DNA from: Rhynchopus sp. YZ270_cl-10
Lineage: Eukaryota; Euglenozoa; Diplonemea; Diplonemida; Diplonemidae
Direction: 5' to 3'
NCBI GenBank assembly: GCA_964035575.1
Contig: OZ037908.1
Location: forward strand, 186,001 to 250,000
Length of the DNA stretch: 64,000 nucleotides
Part shown: positions 1 through 10,336 of the stretch, in pieces
How positions within the stretch are numbered: position 1 is the stretch's first letter
Layout of the letters: every line of letters starts with the position of its first letter
Position numbers and translations under genes: made by a program
The notes under the pieces: generated by a model
What the model was told of the DNA's origin: nothing
Databases searched by the model: none
What the model saw: the letters and a program-made list of their open reading frames with translations, nothing else

Positions 1-1500
1 CGTGATGCAGAAGAAACAAAACAGAGTGCAAATGGCACAGAAAAACCACGAGAAACCATCGAGCAAAAATACTCAAGTCAAGCAAGAGATCCCGAGAACT
101 CATCACTAGGCTCCAACAAGAACTTAATCTCTAACCTAGCTCAACCAAGAACTCTACCCAAGCAAGACCAATCCATACGAGAGATCACAAGAACTCATCA
201 CTAGGCTCCAACAAGAACTTAATCTCTCACCTAGCTCAACCAAGAACTTCACTCAAGCAGGACCCCCATACGAGACGTCACAAGAACTCGTCACCTGGCT
301 CAACCAAGAACTTAATCTCTCACCAGGCTCATCCAAGAACTGTACTCACGCAGGGTTACCAAGTATAAAACTCATCAGTGTTCGCGGCGCAAAAGAAACA
401 AACAAAGTGCAAACAGCACATAGAGAAAACGTAAAACATGACACATATCCGAACATCAAATACTCGATCCACACAAGAGATCACAAGAACTCATCACCCA
501 TGAGAGACTAGCCCCCTCGGCACTCAGTCTCACACTAGGGCTCAACCAAGGACTTTTCTCCAGCAGGACCACCAAGTGTATACTCATCCGCATTCATGTA
601 ACAGGAAAGGAAGACAGAGCAAACAGACACAAAAAACATCCGAGCATAAATACAACGGTAATTCATGAGACCACAGAGCTCTACCCCTGGAGAGACAAGC
701 CCAACTGGCGCACATCTCCTATCACCCGGGATCAACAAGCCTACAAGTGTCATCGAGACCTCTAACCCTGGAAAGACGAGCCCATACGGCACTCAGTCTC
801 TTTATCACCCGGGATCAACAAGATCTCTACGCAAGCAGAACCAACCCATGCGAGAAGCCACAAGAACTCTAACCCTGGAGTCACCCGGGATCATCAAGAA
901 CTCTGCTCAAGCAGGGTTACTCAGTATTAGCTCATCCGCTTTTGTGCCACAGGAAGAAACAAAACAGTGTACAAGTAACATAACAGAACACAAACACCAC
1001 AGAGAGAGCGAAAAATCCCCCGAGCAAGAACTCTAACCCATGAAAGACGAGCCCATCCGGCCCTCAGTCTTATCACCCGGGATCATCAAGAACTCTGCTC
1101 AGGCAGGGCCATATAAACTCATCAGTGTTCTTGTAACAGGACAGAAAAAACAGTGCAAGCAGACACGAAAAACATCCGAGCATAGATACAACAGTAATGC
1201 ATGAGACCACAGAGCTCTACCCCTGGAGAGACAAGCCCAACTGGCGCTCATCTCTTATCACCCGGGATCAACAAGCCTACAGTGGCATCGAGACCTCTAA
1301 CCCTGGAAAGACGAGCCCATACGGCACTCAGTCTCTTTATCACCGGGGATCAACAAGATCTCTACGCAAGCAGAACCAACCCATGCGAGAAGCCACAAGA
1401 ACTCTAACCCTGGAGTCACCCGGGATCATCAAGAACTCTGCTCAAGCAGGGTTACCCAGTATTAGCTCATCCGTATTCATGTAACAGAGCAAGCTGATCA
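1..1500. repeat. Degenerate satellite with higher-order repeat
   Basis: The stretch is built from imperfect short units around CAAGAACTC, CACCCGGGATCAACAAG and CAAGCAGGG, repeated many times in one orientation. A longer block starting at 664 recurs at 1200 (period 536 bp), including the same order of sub-units, so there is a higher-order level. Short open frames here come from the repeat and differ little between copies. No gene was recognised. The array begins before the window. Confidence 0.8.
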
Positions 1501-1558
1501 AGCAGGTTAGCCAATGAGGCACTATTTTTAGAAGAAGAAAACAGGGAGCGGAGGGAGG

Positions 1559-1728
1559 GAAAGCTTTTTGATAAAAATTAGCGAAATACAAAAACCAGCG
1601 CGTGTGGAAGAAAAAAGGAGAGGAAAATATTTTTTCTGATTCAAAGTGGTGTTTACGTTTTGGGTACGGGGCGGAGAATAAAATCTGTTCGATAAAAGAA
1701 ACGCGAGCTTATTGTTTTATCTTGTTCA
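1559..1728 (+). repeat. Left 170-bp direct repeat
   Basis: Starts GAAAGCTTTTTGATAAAAAT and ends TATCTTGTTCA. It matches 5081-5250 base for base as far as I can read, and probably marks one end of the retroelement. Confidence 0.85.
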
Positions 1729-4700
1729 TTTTATTTTTCCTTCCTTCAAAACTACACACACAACGCTTTTTTGGTTTTTGGGAGACACACAAGGTGCCAG
1801 GTTCTATGATAAGCACGGAACCACCCTGCACCTGTTTGTCATATTGTTTCCCGTGCAATACATGGAGAAACGTTTCGCACTCGAAACAAGGGAATAGAAA
1901 CAACTCCCCCCCTCCCCTTTTCAACCCATCCCTGCCGCACAAGGGACCACAGCGTTGCCGCAGTAGGGAAGGGGTGGACGAGCCGCCGATAACATTAAAG
2001 AGAAAAAACAGTTTTCTTTCCTTACGTCAAAAACTCTCTCTTTTTTAATTGATTTGGTTTTGGTTGAGACACATCAATGGTGTAGGTTCTGCGGAATCAC
2101 TGAACCACCCATATCCTGTATCACATCGTTGATTGTTCTTTCCCTGCGTTGACTGCAGGAAAGTTCGCGAAAACTATCGCGACCAGTTTACAATAAAAGA
2201 CTCCAGCGTCGGTTTTCTTTTACACAGAAATAACAAGAAACGATAACCTGAGCTGACACCTGGGCGTTCACACCAAACCCAGAGTGCCGTACATAGAGGC
2301 ACAAATAATATAACCTACATTCTTGAACTCTTCTACTATTGGACGCATCCTTCGTCCCGACCAAGACCTTCTCCGAAGACCTGATGCCTGACAACAACCT
2401 AACCACCAGCGGATCCACCCCTGTAGGTAGGAGGAGGAGACCTGACACCCAGCTCTCGCTTGTGTTTGCGGAGGACGGCACTCACAGTGGTGCTCAAGCC
2501 GAGGTGCATGAGGTGTCCATCCGGGAAGTTCTCCACAAAGCAAGATCCGAAGGTCGCAACCCTGCCACGTCGCGTCAGTCTCCTGGGCAGTAAGCGCACA
2601 ACGTGTTGCCACATCCGCCGTGATATCGTGAATCCCACCTCAACCAAGGGGTGCGACTCCAGGGACCACGCGTAGCTCCTGACTCCCGATTACTATCCAG
2701 AGGTACGGAGGGTGTCGACCTCCTTGTGGCGTTACACAACCAGCATGTCCCCCACGCCGCACCCATCAACGCCAAGTGCTGCAGGGCCCCTCGCTTCCAG
2801 GAGTGGTCGCGAACCTCCGGGAAGTACAGAGAGGTTTCCCGTCCCAGGCTGTGAACGTCTGACATACTGAACGCCACTCCGCGTTGCTTCCAGTAGCGGA
2901 CGACGGGGAACATGTACTAGGGGAGGGTGTACAGCAGCTCGGCTGGGTCCCCTCGCAGCTTGGCCACCTTCCGAGCCGCACTGCTCATGATGTGACCTTT
3001 GGATGAAGAAACAAGAGGATTAAAAAACACAAGTACACGTGCACGCAGTGATCAGCTGCTTGTGTTCATTGGCATTCAGCTGGACATGACGGCGAAGACC
3101 GTGTGCCAGACGAGAACTGGAGGCGTAAGCTGCTCGTGTCGCCGTTCCCCCGGGTCCTCACGTCATGCAGAGCGGTGGCACCACCACATCGGGTGTTACG
3201 GATGGACACACTTGGTCATGCGCATGCCGATCGCCGGATTCGCTGTGATTGCTGCCTCTCTCATCAGATTAGCTGCCACTGCGCTACAGCCGTAGACTGG
3301 GACAGGACTATGACCCTATTCGACGCTACTCCTACTAAAGGACTTTCGCCGTGCGGAGGTGAGGGCCTCGATGTGTGTTGATGGAGGCGCCTGTCTGCCA
3401 TATCTGGTCGAGCGCCAGCGACGGTGCCTCCTTTGTCTTGTTGGGCCCTACGACAATGAAGGTGAAAACGCGTGTGAACTAGACGCTGCGAACACCGTCG
3501 AACGCTTCTCCTGCATCTTGATCTGCGCAAACTTGTGCGCATCCAGCAGCAGCTTCGACAGCGCCACAATCTGGTTCGGGCGGAAGGTTGCGCGACTGCT
3601 AGATCAGACGCATCACGAACATGTCGCGCTGCCCCTCCGCCAGATGCTTCCACGGCACCACGTGGTGATCAGCGACGGCGGCATCGGCGTCACGTCAAAC
3701 CCGAGGGCCGCTGCAGCACCCGAGTTTGTCTTCTCCCCGGCCGCCATGTCCGCAACCCCCTCAAGCGAGGAGTCCTTCTTCGACGGGTTCACTGTCCCAA
3801 CAAAGGCAATGTTCTCGCGGTGGGTATTCGTCGGAAAGTTCTTCAGATTCGTAGGAAACTCTCCTGCCGACGCGCGTACCCGTCAATTCGCATTGAGGAG
3901 CTGTTCACTGCCCTCATCGCCATGGCTGCAGCTGACTCTGTTGCCCCGCGAGATTACGGCCTGGTGGCTTCCCACGACAACTCCACGGCGGAGTCACGTA
4001 CCACAAAGGATCTTCACTGCCTTTTCCTGTGCGGAGACTGATGGATCACTTCGCAAAGGCATACTAAGGCATCGCGGCCCCGACATCCCCTAGAGAATCT
4101 ACGCAACAGAGAAGGTTGTGGGTGAGCGCTCGATGTCGTGCAGTTGTGGTGTGAGGGAGAACCGGTTTAGACTCTTGTCGTATAGGGGGTGTCATCTGAG
4201 CATGGTACCCCTATGTCGTATTCCCTCGCATCGATCAGAAGGCGAGCCAATCGGTCTTCTGCGCGATCTTGAAGGTGGGGCAGCCTTGCGGATGGGGACA
4301 ATACTGGTGATACGGATCACCCTCTATTCCTTCAGGGCGGCGCTACACATCAACGTCACCTCCACAGCCATGCAGACTAGGATGTAGTACCTCTGGTTCT
4401 TCCACGTGCGCTCAATCGCCCACACACCGCAATCCTGCAGCTCCATGTTCCGCGTCATCGCAACGGAGCGTGAACAGCGTCCCATAGAAAACAACGCCTC
4501 CTCAGCAGGGAAGCCGATCCGGATCCCAGGTACATCCGTAAACGTCATACAGGCTCAGTGGGCTCGTCGTCGTCACATTGCAGGGAAAACTACGCAAGCA
4601 ACGGGCAATAGTGTCGTGTAGGTTCCGTCCGACACAACCTCCACGTCTGGAAGCTGGCGCCGAGCACCTGCAGCATACGTCCTTCGTTCCCGTCACCGGA

Positions 4701-5080
4701 GTGTACGAAAACTCCCGCTACACCACTGGCAACCACTGCCCACTCTTGCGCGGTCGTTGCTGTCGGCGGGTGCTACGGTGTCCTGCTCAAACGCTCTGCT
4801 GGTACCTGCCGTCCAACGTGCGTGTGAGTGACACAAGATTGTGGAGGCACGTCGTTCTGCTTCTTCCGCAGATGGCCTCCCAGCGTCGTTTGTCGCCAAC
4901 CCGAAGCGTCGTGGTGGACACACAGATCGCAGCCTGTGCACGGGATCGCTCCTGCAGGTTCAGCGTCTAGGCCAGGACGGTTGTGTCACCAGTACTCAAC
5001 CGCGTGAGTCCGCACCTTCGGGCATCACCTTCCCTCATATCGCCATCGTACGCCATACGTCCGCAGTTGTATCATATAAA

Positions 5081-5250
5081 GAAAGCTTTTTGATAAAAAT
5101 TAGCGAAATACAAAAACCAGCGCGTGTGGAAGAAAAAAGGAGAGGAAAATATTTTTTCTGATTCAAAGTGGTGTTTACGTTTTGGGTACGGGGCGGAGAA
5201 TAAAATCTGTTCGATAAAAGAAACGCGAGCTTATTGTTTTATCTTGTTCA
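5081..5250 (+). repeat. Right 170-bp direct repeat
   Basis: Second copy of the terminal direct repeat, same orientation. The sequence after it (CATGTGAG) differs from that after the left copy (TTTTATTT), so the repeat boundary at TTGTTCA is sharp. Confidence 0.85.
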
Positions 5251-5517
5251 CATGTGAGTAGGAGGGAACTGCGTTGGTGCGCAGTAAGTCCGATCTCGCG
5301 TACACTTTCTGCACAGTTGTAAGCCAAGCTCCTCAGTATGCAAACAGCAGGCACAAAGAGGCGAACTATTTTTTTCCAACGGCTTTACCATGATATAGTC
5401 GGTCTGAGTCAAGACTGACTTTTGAGACACGCCGAAAATCGGATACCTCTCGCACTCCTCACACTCGAGTGCGAGAGGAATATGAGTTGAGTCACTCTGA
5501 CTCAGTCTACAAACCAT
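5248..5517 (-). CDS. Small Cys-rich zinc-binding ORF or exon
   Basis: A 90-residue frame from the first ATG, open a little further upstream. It has regularly spaced cysteine knuckles: C-M-V-C and C-E-E-C about 15 residues apart, then C-A-C-C and C-R-K-C about 11 apart, which suggests two zinc ribbons. Only MVC at the start lies inside the ATG-initiated form; the first cysteine of the pair is upstream of the ATG, so translation may begin earlier or this may be an internal exon. It abuts the right direct repeat of the retroelement and could belong to it. No family was recognised. Confidence 0.3.
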   Translation of the reverse strand: MVCRLSQSDSTHIPLALECEECERYPIFGVSQKSVLTQTDYIMVKPLEKNSSPLCACCLHTEELGLQLCRKCTRDRTYCAPTQFPPTHM

Positions 5518-5825
5518 ACATAATTGATTCACCTGGAGAAGCCGTGACGATCAAATAATAATGAAAATATGAGTGTGGGGGAGACGGCGGGTATTTTTTG
5601 CATCCTAAATTGCCTTCAAGTAACTTTGTAGGGAGGGGCAAGGGGGAAGGGGAGAGAAGGGGCACACCAGAGGTGGGGTTGCATGGCGGTGCTTATAAAG
5701 GTTGAGGGAAAAGTGGTTCACGAGGCAGAAAGAAAGCTGTATTGTGAAACTAAAAAAAGTGGGAAGTGGGGGAGGGGGGAAAAAACGAATCAGTTGACAG
5801 AGGGGTATGCTTCTCGTGCGGCAGA
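5251..5825. other. Spacer between retroelement and fold-back element
   Basis: Apart from the small Cys-rich frame nothing genic is visible. At about 5712-5780 there is a segment (TTCACGAGGCAGAAAGAAAG and following) that recurs diverged at about 7099-7165, so related sequence flanks the fold-back element on both sides. Confidence 0.5.
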
Positions 5826-6845
5826 CATATGGGCTCGTCCGGAAACCCCCCAGCCCAAAATCATCTATTTTGGGGTTTTTGGGGTTTTACCAGAAATTAG
5901 CGCCGATAGGTGCCCAGAACCACCCCAGAAACCATATTCTGGCGGGTTTTGGGGGCTTTTGGGCAAAAATACACTTTTTTTGACTCATTTTTGGGTATTT
6001 TAGGGTGGTTTTAGGCTATTTTTGGCCACAGTGGCTTGTATGGGGTAATTTTACTGTTTCGACCCCATTTTTGGAGGAACGTTCCACACACACCCGAACG
6101 ATGTTCGGGGTCACATCGACACATATGAGCACGATATGAGCAAGGTTGAACCAAGGAGTCATGTGCAGAAGGGTGGGGTGTGCTGGAGGGATGTGGAGCT
6201 TTGCATGCTAACCCCTGTTTTACTGGCCACCATTGTACCTAGTGTTTTGTGTGGTGATACGGCACTTTCATGGAAAAAACAGCAGACAGCCCGTACCTGT
6301 GTCTCAAAATCATCCCAAACCACCCTACTACCCTCCAGTGAGGTTCCTGAGTGCAAATGTTGAGTCCTTACAGCTTTTCGGGATCCACGTGGAGCCCGAA
6401 ACCTGAGGTCTGTCCTTAGATCCGTGTACCCTTGCTGTATTTGGTCACTGATATTGTCAAGTTGGGCTCCACCTGGATCCCGAATCCACGTGGTCCCACC
6501 CTTCTGCACATGACTCCTTGGTTCAACCTTGCTCATATCGTGCTCATATGTGTCGATGTGACCCCGAACATCGTTCGGGTGTGTGTGGAACGTTCCTCCA
6601 AAAATGGGGTCGAAACAGTAAAATTACCCCATACAAGCCACTGTGGCCAAAAATAGCCTAAAACCACCCTAAAATACCCAAAAATGAGTCAAAAAAAGTG
6701 TATTTTTGCCCAAAAGCCCCCAAAACCCGCCAGAATATGGTTTCTGGGGTGGTTCTGGGCACCTATCGGCGCTAATTTCTGGTAAAACACCAAAAACCCC
6801 AAAATAGATGATTTTGGGCTGGGGGGTTTCCGGACGAGGTCATAT
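5826..6845. mobile_element. Fold-back element with ~340-bp inverted arms
   Basis: The left arm, about 5826-6170, is repeated inverted at about 6497-6845 with very few differences. The arms share CTCGTCCGGAAACC, an AACGTTCC-containing block and a block ending AGAAGGGTGGG. The roughly 320-bp centre is not repeated. The pentamer CATAT lies at both outer edges (5826-5830 and 6841-6845); it may be a target duplication, but its complement also extends the inverted repeat, so the call is ambiguous. Frames in the arms are mirror images of each other, and no transposase was seen. Probably a non-autonomous DNA transposon. Confidence 0.75.
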
Positions 6846-6860
6846 TAAAAAAAAAGTTGA

Positions 6861-6976
6861 GTTGAAATACAAAGCCTTCTCGTGAACAGTGTACCTTTGG
6901 TACAAATGACCGGCTATATCGTAGGGTGGACACCCCCAACCATGCAGTCCTACAATCCATTTCGTGGTTTACATCT
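6861..6976 (+). repeat. 120-bp dispersed repeat, copy 1
   Basis: Starts GTTGAAATACAAAG, contains AACAGTGTACCTTTGGTA, GTAGGGTGGACACCCC and CCATGCAGTCC, and ends CGTGGTTTACATCT before an A-run. Full copies also lie at 25439, 30371 and 51163, a degraded one at 43536, and 5'-end fragments at 28873, 39960 and 52690. The oriented A-run at the 3' end fits a SINE-like retroposon, but no tRNA or 5S promoter boxes were seen. Confidence 0.75.
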
Positions 6977-7474
6977 AAAAAAAATCGAGCTTATGCTGTT
7001 CGTGTCCCGCTATTTCGTAGGACCTTGTGGTAAATGAACACCAGCTTAGTCAGTAGATTTCTACTGAGACATAACAACGGGCAAAAAAAACAGACCCACC
7101 GTAGTTCACCAAGGCAGATAGAAATCTGTTTGTGAAACTAAAAAAAAAGTGGGGGAGGGGAAAGAAATGAAATACCCCTTCTATATTTATTCGTTGCCTG
7201 TTGTTTGTGGATCGCCATCCTCGAAAAAAAATTGGTGTAATTTTCCCAAAAAAAAATAGGTGTAGAAAAAAAGGTCCTTCTCGGGTCCTTCCTTCTAGGG
7301 TATGGTGTTTTCTGGTGTACCTAATTTTTGCACATCCCAAAAAAAAATTGGCGTAAAAAAAGATCCTTCTCGGGTCCTTGTAGCCTCCCCCCCCAAACCC
7401 CCAGTACAATTCACACCAAGATAGGAGGAAAATGATTAAGATATTCTTTTCAATCGAAAGATAGGGGAAAAAAA
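6977..7474. other. Low-complexity spacer after cyclase paralog 1
   Basis: A-tracts, plus a local duplicated motif of an A-run followed by GGTGTA or GGCGTA and then CCTTCTCGGGTCCTT, at about 7225-7290 and 7335-7380. No gene was recognised. Confidence 0.5.
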
Positions 7475-9253
7475 TTAGGTCAGCGTAGTACGTATGGGTA
7501 GTCTCAGAACGTTGCCCTTCACAGAAGTGGGTGTGACTTTGACGGGGGTGACCTTGCTGCCGCAGAGCACAGCGGCAGCATCGACGTCGGCAGCTGACGT
7601 CTCGCCCTTCAGGTATTTGCGCACGACCTGGTTGTAGTCCTCCCAGTCCTTCTTCCCGCCAATCTGGTACATCCACTCATCCACGGGTACCGCTACAGAG
7701 GCTTCAAAGGCCACAACCAACAGCTCACCAAGCACCTCTGGTTCGCAGTGTGCAGCAAGTTCCACTTTGCAGGGAATCAGACGCAGGTCGTGTTCGCACT
7801 CAGCATCGCTGAAGCACAGACGGTTGCACAGCACATCACACCCCAGTGCACGTCCTGCACGTTCTATTGCGAGCACGTCACGCACAAGAGCACCCACCAT
7901 GCTGAAGCGACGCATCACGTGGCAGCCCATGTCACCACGCAGCACCTTCCCCATTGCAACACCCATGTTCACATGAGTGCTCACTTCGTCACCTCCCTGC
8001 ATCAGCATCGTTGCAGTGTGCAGTGCTGAGGTGGCGTGGTTCGCACACTGCTTTGACGCGTTGAACGAGCAGTGGATCCTGTCACCCACAAACACATCCA
8101 CCATCCCGGACCTGCTATCTGTTGTCTGCAGTGTCTTCAGCAGAACTGATGTGAAAAAACTCGAGAAGGCGGCGCAGTCCTTCTCCAAACAGAGCAACGT
8201 GTCTTTGATGTTTAGTGTCAGTAGTGTTGACTTTGTGCACGACAACCCTAGCGGCAGTATCGCACGCGCATGCTTGATTACGCTCGACTTGGATGACGAC
8301 ACCTTCGAAGGCAGTGACTCATGCGAGGAAGCAGACGACATGTTGTCCGACATCTCATCAGCTATCCTGCTAAAGCAGTCCTCCTCAAACGGCAGGCACG
8401 TCTTCGGGAGGTACGCCTTGTACACACGCAGGTTCTCCTCCAACGACCGCAGTGCAAAGGCCATCTCCCCAGGCAGCTGTCCATGATGCTCCGCAAGCAG
8501 CTCAGCCACCCTCTCCACGTCGTACCCTGCGAGGAGCGACGCAATCTCCTGCACGGTGTTGATCGTCCGCTCCATCGTTGCCTGCTCCTTCAGGATACCT
8601 CTCGCAAACCGGCGGGTCACAACAAAATCTATCACAAACACGACAATCGAATTGTTCATGCCATGTGGCGGGAAGGGTGCTGGACATGGCGGGGAACTGC
8701 AGTCTGACATTCTTGTATATGCTTCTCGCCTGCCGTGCTTGCCTTCCAACGGCGTCAGACCTGGCATCTCCAGGAGCCCAAATCTGAAGACAAGCTCCAT
8801 CCCCACGACCACCAACCACACCACTGTGAAGCTAACTAAACCCAATGTGTACCGTGAGGGTACCTGCATGACAAGAAGAACATCGATGATGAGAACCAAC
8901 AGAGGCCACGCAAAATATCCGGAACCACGTGCCACAAGGTCCCAGATGAAGAGAGAAACAGCCTGCAAGGACAGAACTCTGAGAACCATGTTCGTCGTCA
9001 GCGGTCTCCTGCAGAGGATAGAGACAACCACGTACAGACACGAGGCAGAGATCAGAACCGAGCCCCAGAAGTATGCTGGGATGTCCCACTGCTCCTCGTA
9101 GCTGAGCGAGAGGTTGCCCAAGCACAGCGAGCTCGCCATCACCGCATACGCGAGGAACAGTGTGCGCTTCGTCTGCTCCTTGGGGCTCAAGGTGCCGTCC
9201 AGTGAAAGGACGCCAAGCAAAGCCTTGCGGGCATGCTGCATTGTGGGGTGCAT
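7475..9253 (-). CDS. Membrane protein with degenerate class III cyclase domain (paralog 1)
   Basis: About 592 residues from the ATG at 9253 (a second ATG is at 9241); the frame is open upstream but has no earlier ATG. The N-terminal half has a conserved G-V-L-S-L-D-G-T-L motif and about six membrane spans, with two cysteines in the loop before span 6. A coiled-coil-like linker (E-Q-A-T-M-E-R-T-I-N) follows, then one cyclase-fold domain. In that domain the first metal Asp is replaced (L-T-L-N-I for F-T-D-I), G-D-R is kept, and the transition-state Asn and Arg are lost, so it is probably not catalytic alone. The N-terminal half matches paralogs 2 and 3 almost exactly, whereas the C-terminal half resembles the distant paralog at 59020. 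It is therefore a chimera. Possible role: regulatory or heterodimer partner at a membrane. Confidence 0.85.
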   Translation of the reverse strand: MHPTMQHARKALLGVLSLDGTLSPKEQTKRTLFLAYAVMASSLCLGNLSLSYEEQWDIPAYFWGSVLISASCLYVVVSILCRRPLTTNMVLRVLSLQAVSLFIWDLVARGSGYFAWPLLVLIIDVLLVMQVPSRYTLGLVSFTVVWLVVVGMELVFRFGLLEMPGLTPLEGKHGRREAYTRMSDCSSPPCPAPFPPHGMNNSIVVFVIDFVVTRRFARGILKEQATMERTINTVQEIASLLAGYDVERVAELLAEHHGQLPGEMAFALRSLEENLRVYKAYLPKTCLPFEEDCFSRIADEMSDNMSSASSHESLPSKVSSSKSSVIKHARAILPLGLSCTKSTLLTLNIKDTLLCLEKDCAAFSSFFTSVLLKTLQTTDSRSGMVDVFVGDRIHCSFNASKQCANHATSALHTATMLMQGGDEVSTHVNMGVAMGKVLRGDMGCHVMRRFSMVGALVRDVLAIERAGRALGCDVLCNRLCFSDAECEHDLRLIPCKVELAAHCEPEVLGELLVVAFEASVAVPVDEWMYQIGGKKDWEDYNQVVRKYLKGETSAADVDAAAVLCGSKVTPVKVTPTSVKGNVLRLPIRTTLT

Positions 9254-10336
9254 AGGTGTGTCCTGTGTGATGTGAAGGTGGGGGGAGGGGGAGGTACCAG
9301 CATGGTGCTGCAAGATGCAGTGCAGATGGAGATGGCCTTGGCTTCACTGTCTTGCAACAGGAAACAGGAAACAAATAGCAAAAACGGGGGGGACGGAGGA
9401 GAGCTTCAAACCGTGTACACTCCTGCAAACCAGATCACACTTCCTCCACCATTCATTGCCATGCACTCAAATGGAAATCCCCGAATTCCAAATCCAAGAG
9501 TGAAAATTTCGTCACTGTTTCGCGTCAGGTCTGCTAGTTCACTTTACAGTGATCCAACAAAGGTTGGTGGGTAAAAACATTGATGGATTTGGGGCTCGAA
9601 AAAAAATCGTGGGTATTTTGGATTATAACTGCATTTTTGAGTTTCCATTTACGTGGACCCCTATGCCCCTATGCCCCTATGCCCCTCCTCCCCTCCCCCA
9701 CTTCCACCCACAAACCCGGTCCAGATTGAAAAAGTAATACCGCAAAAGTAAAAAAAGATGCCCCCATATACAAAACCTGCTGCAAAATCCGCCCCACTTT
9801 TGGGTTTGCGGGTACATGGTAAACACAAGTGAGAAACCACTAAGGTTGGTGGGGTAAAAACATTGGTGGATGTGGGGGCTCGAAAAAATTTCATGGGTTT
9901 TTACCCCACCAACCTTTGTTGTATGACTGTATATCAGAACTCAGAACTGACAATACTTCGTTGTCTCAAAGAATAGAAAACTGTTGAGAATGCCAAAATT
10001 GGGATTTTGGTATTATTTTCAAAAATAAGGAATGAATCTGCTCTAGACTACAATCACGCGGCAGCCTTCGTCATCAGGTGTGTGTATGTTAAAATGCTTG
10101 ACACACGGTATGGTGTCAATCGTGCCATTTGGGATGATACTGTGGTCGCAGGATTAGGTGGACATCGCGATTAACAAAAAAAAAGGGGGGGAAATAAAGC
10201 ACGATATCGACAGTGAAAGAGCACAAAGACAAGAACAAAGACAGGTAGATACATGCCAGTCTGTACGTTCCTGTAAAGGACACGAAGGCGCATCCAAACC
10301 ACATGACGTGCCATATGCTTGGTGCATGTGTTGCTC
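9254..10336. other. Spacer between cyclase paralogs 1 and 2
   Basis: The gene-proximal 290 bp (CATGCACTCAAATGG and similar) is shared with the upstream regions of paralogs 2 and 3, so the 5' flank was duplicated with the gene. The middle holds a mariner-type MITE. The part at 10088-10174 recurs at 13105-13190 as the duplicated 3' flank of paralogs 2 and 3. Confidence 0.7.
9547..9929. mobile_element. Tc1/mariner-type MITE with TA target duplication
   Basis: The termini are inverted: CAGTGATCCAACAAAGG at the left and CCTTTGTTGTATGACTG at the right, followed inward by GTTGGTGGG and CCCACCAAC. TA dinucleotides flank both ends (9545-9546 and 9930-9931). Ends beginning CAGT with a TA duplication are the Tc1/mariner signature. 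The 383-bp body has no transposase. It contains a second, internal copy of the left end at about 9842 and a triplicated ATGCCCCT run. Confidence 0.7.

Larger units (their letters stand above)
1559..5250 (+). mobile_element. Broken retroelement between 170-bp direct repeats
   Basis: Two copies of a 170-bp sequence, identical by eye, stand in the same orientation at 1559-1728 and 5081-5250. The GC-rich interior, unlike its surroundings, has no long intact frame but holds plus-strand fragments that look like the end of a reverse transcriptase palm (about 3060-3110) and an RNase H region (about 3650-4040, with spaced acidic residues and a late Asp-Asn pair). This fits an LTR-like or tyrosine-recombinase (DIRS/VIPER/Ngaro-like) retroelement; I cannot choose. 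No target duplication was seen at the outer ends. It looks broken, with several breaks. The identical ends suggest a young insertion or recent homogenisation. Confidence 0.5.

Noticed and set aside
1-1500. CRISPR-like appearance of regularly spaced repeats
   Set aside because: Repeats and spacers are both degenerate, there are no cas genes, and the genome is eukaryotic.
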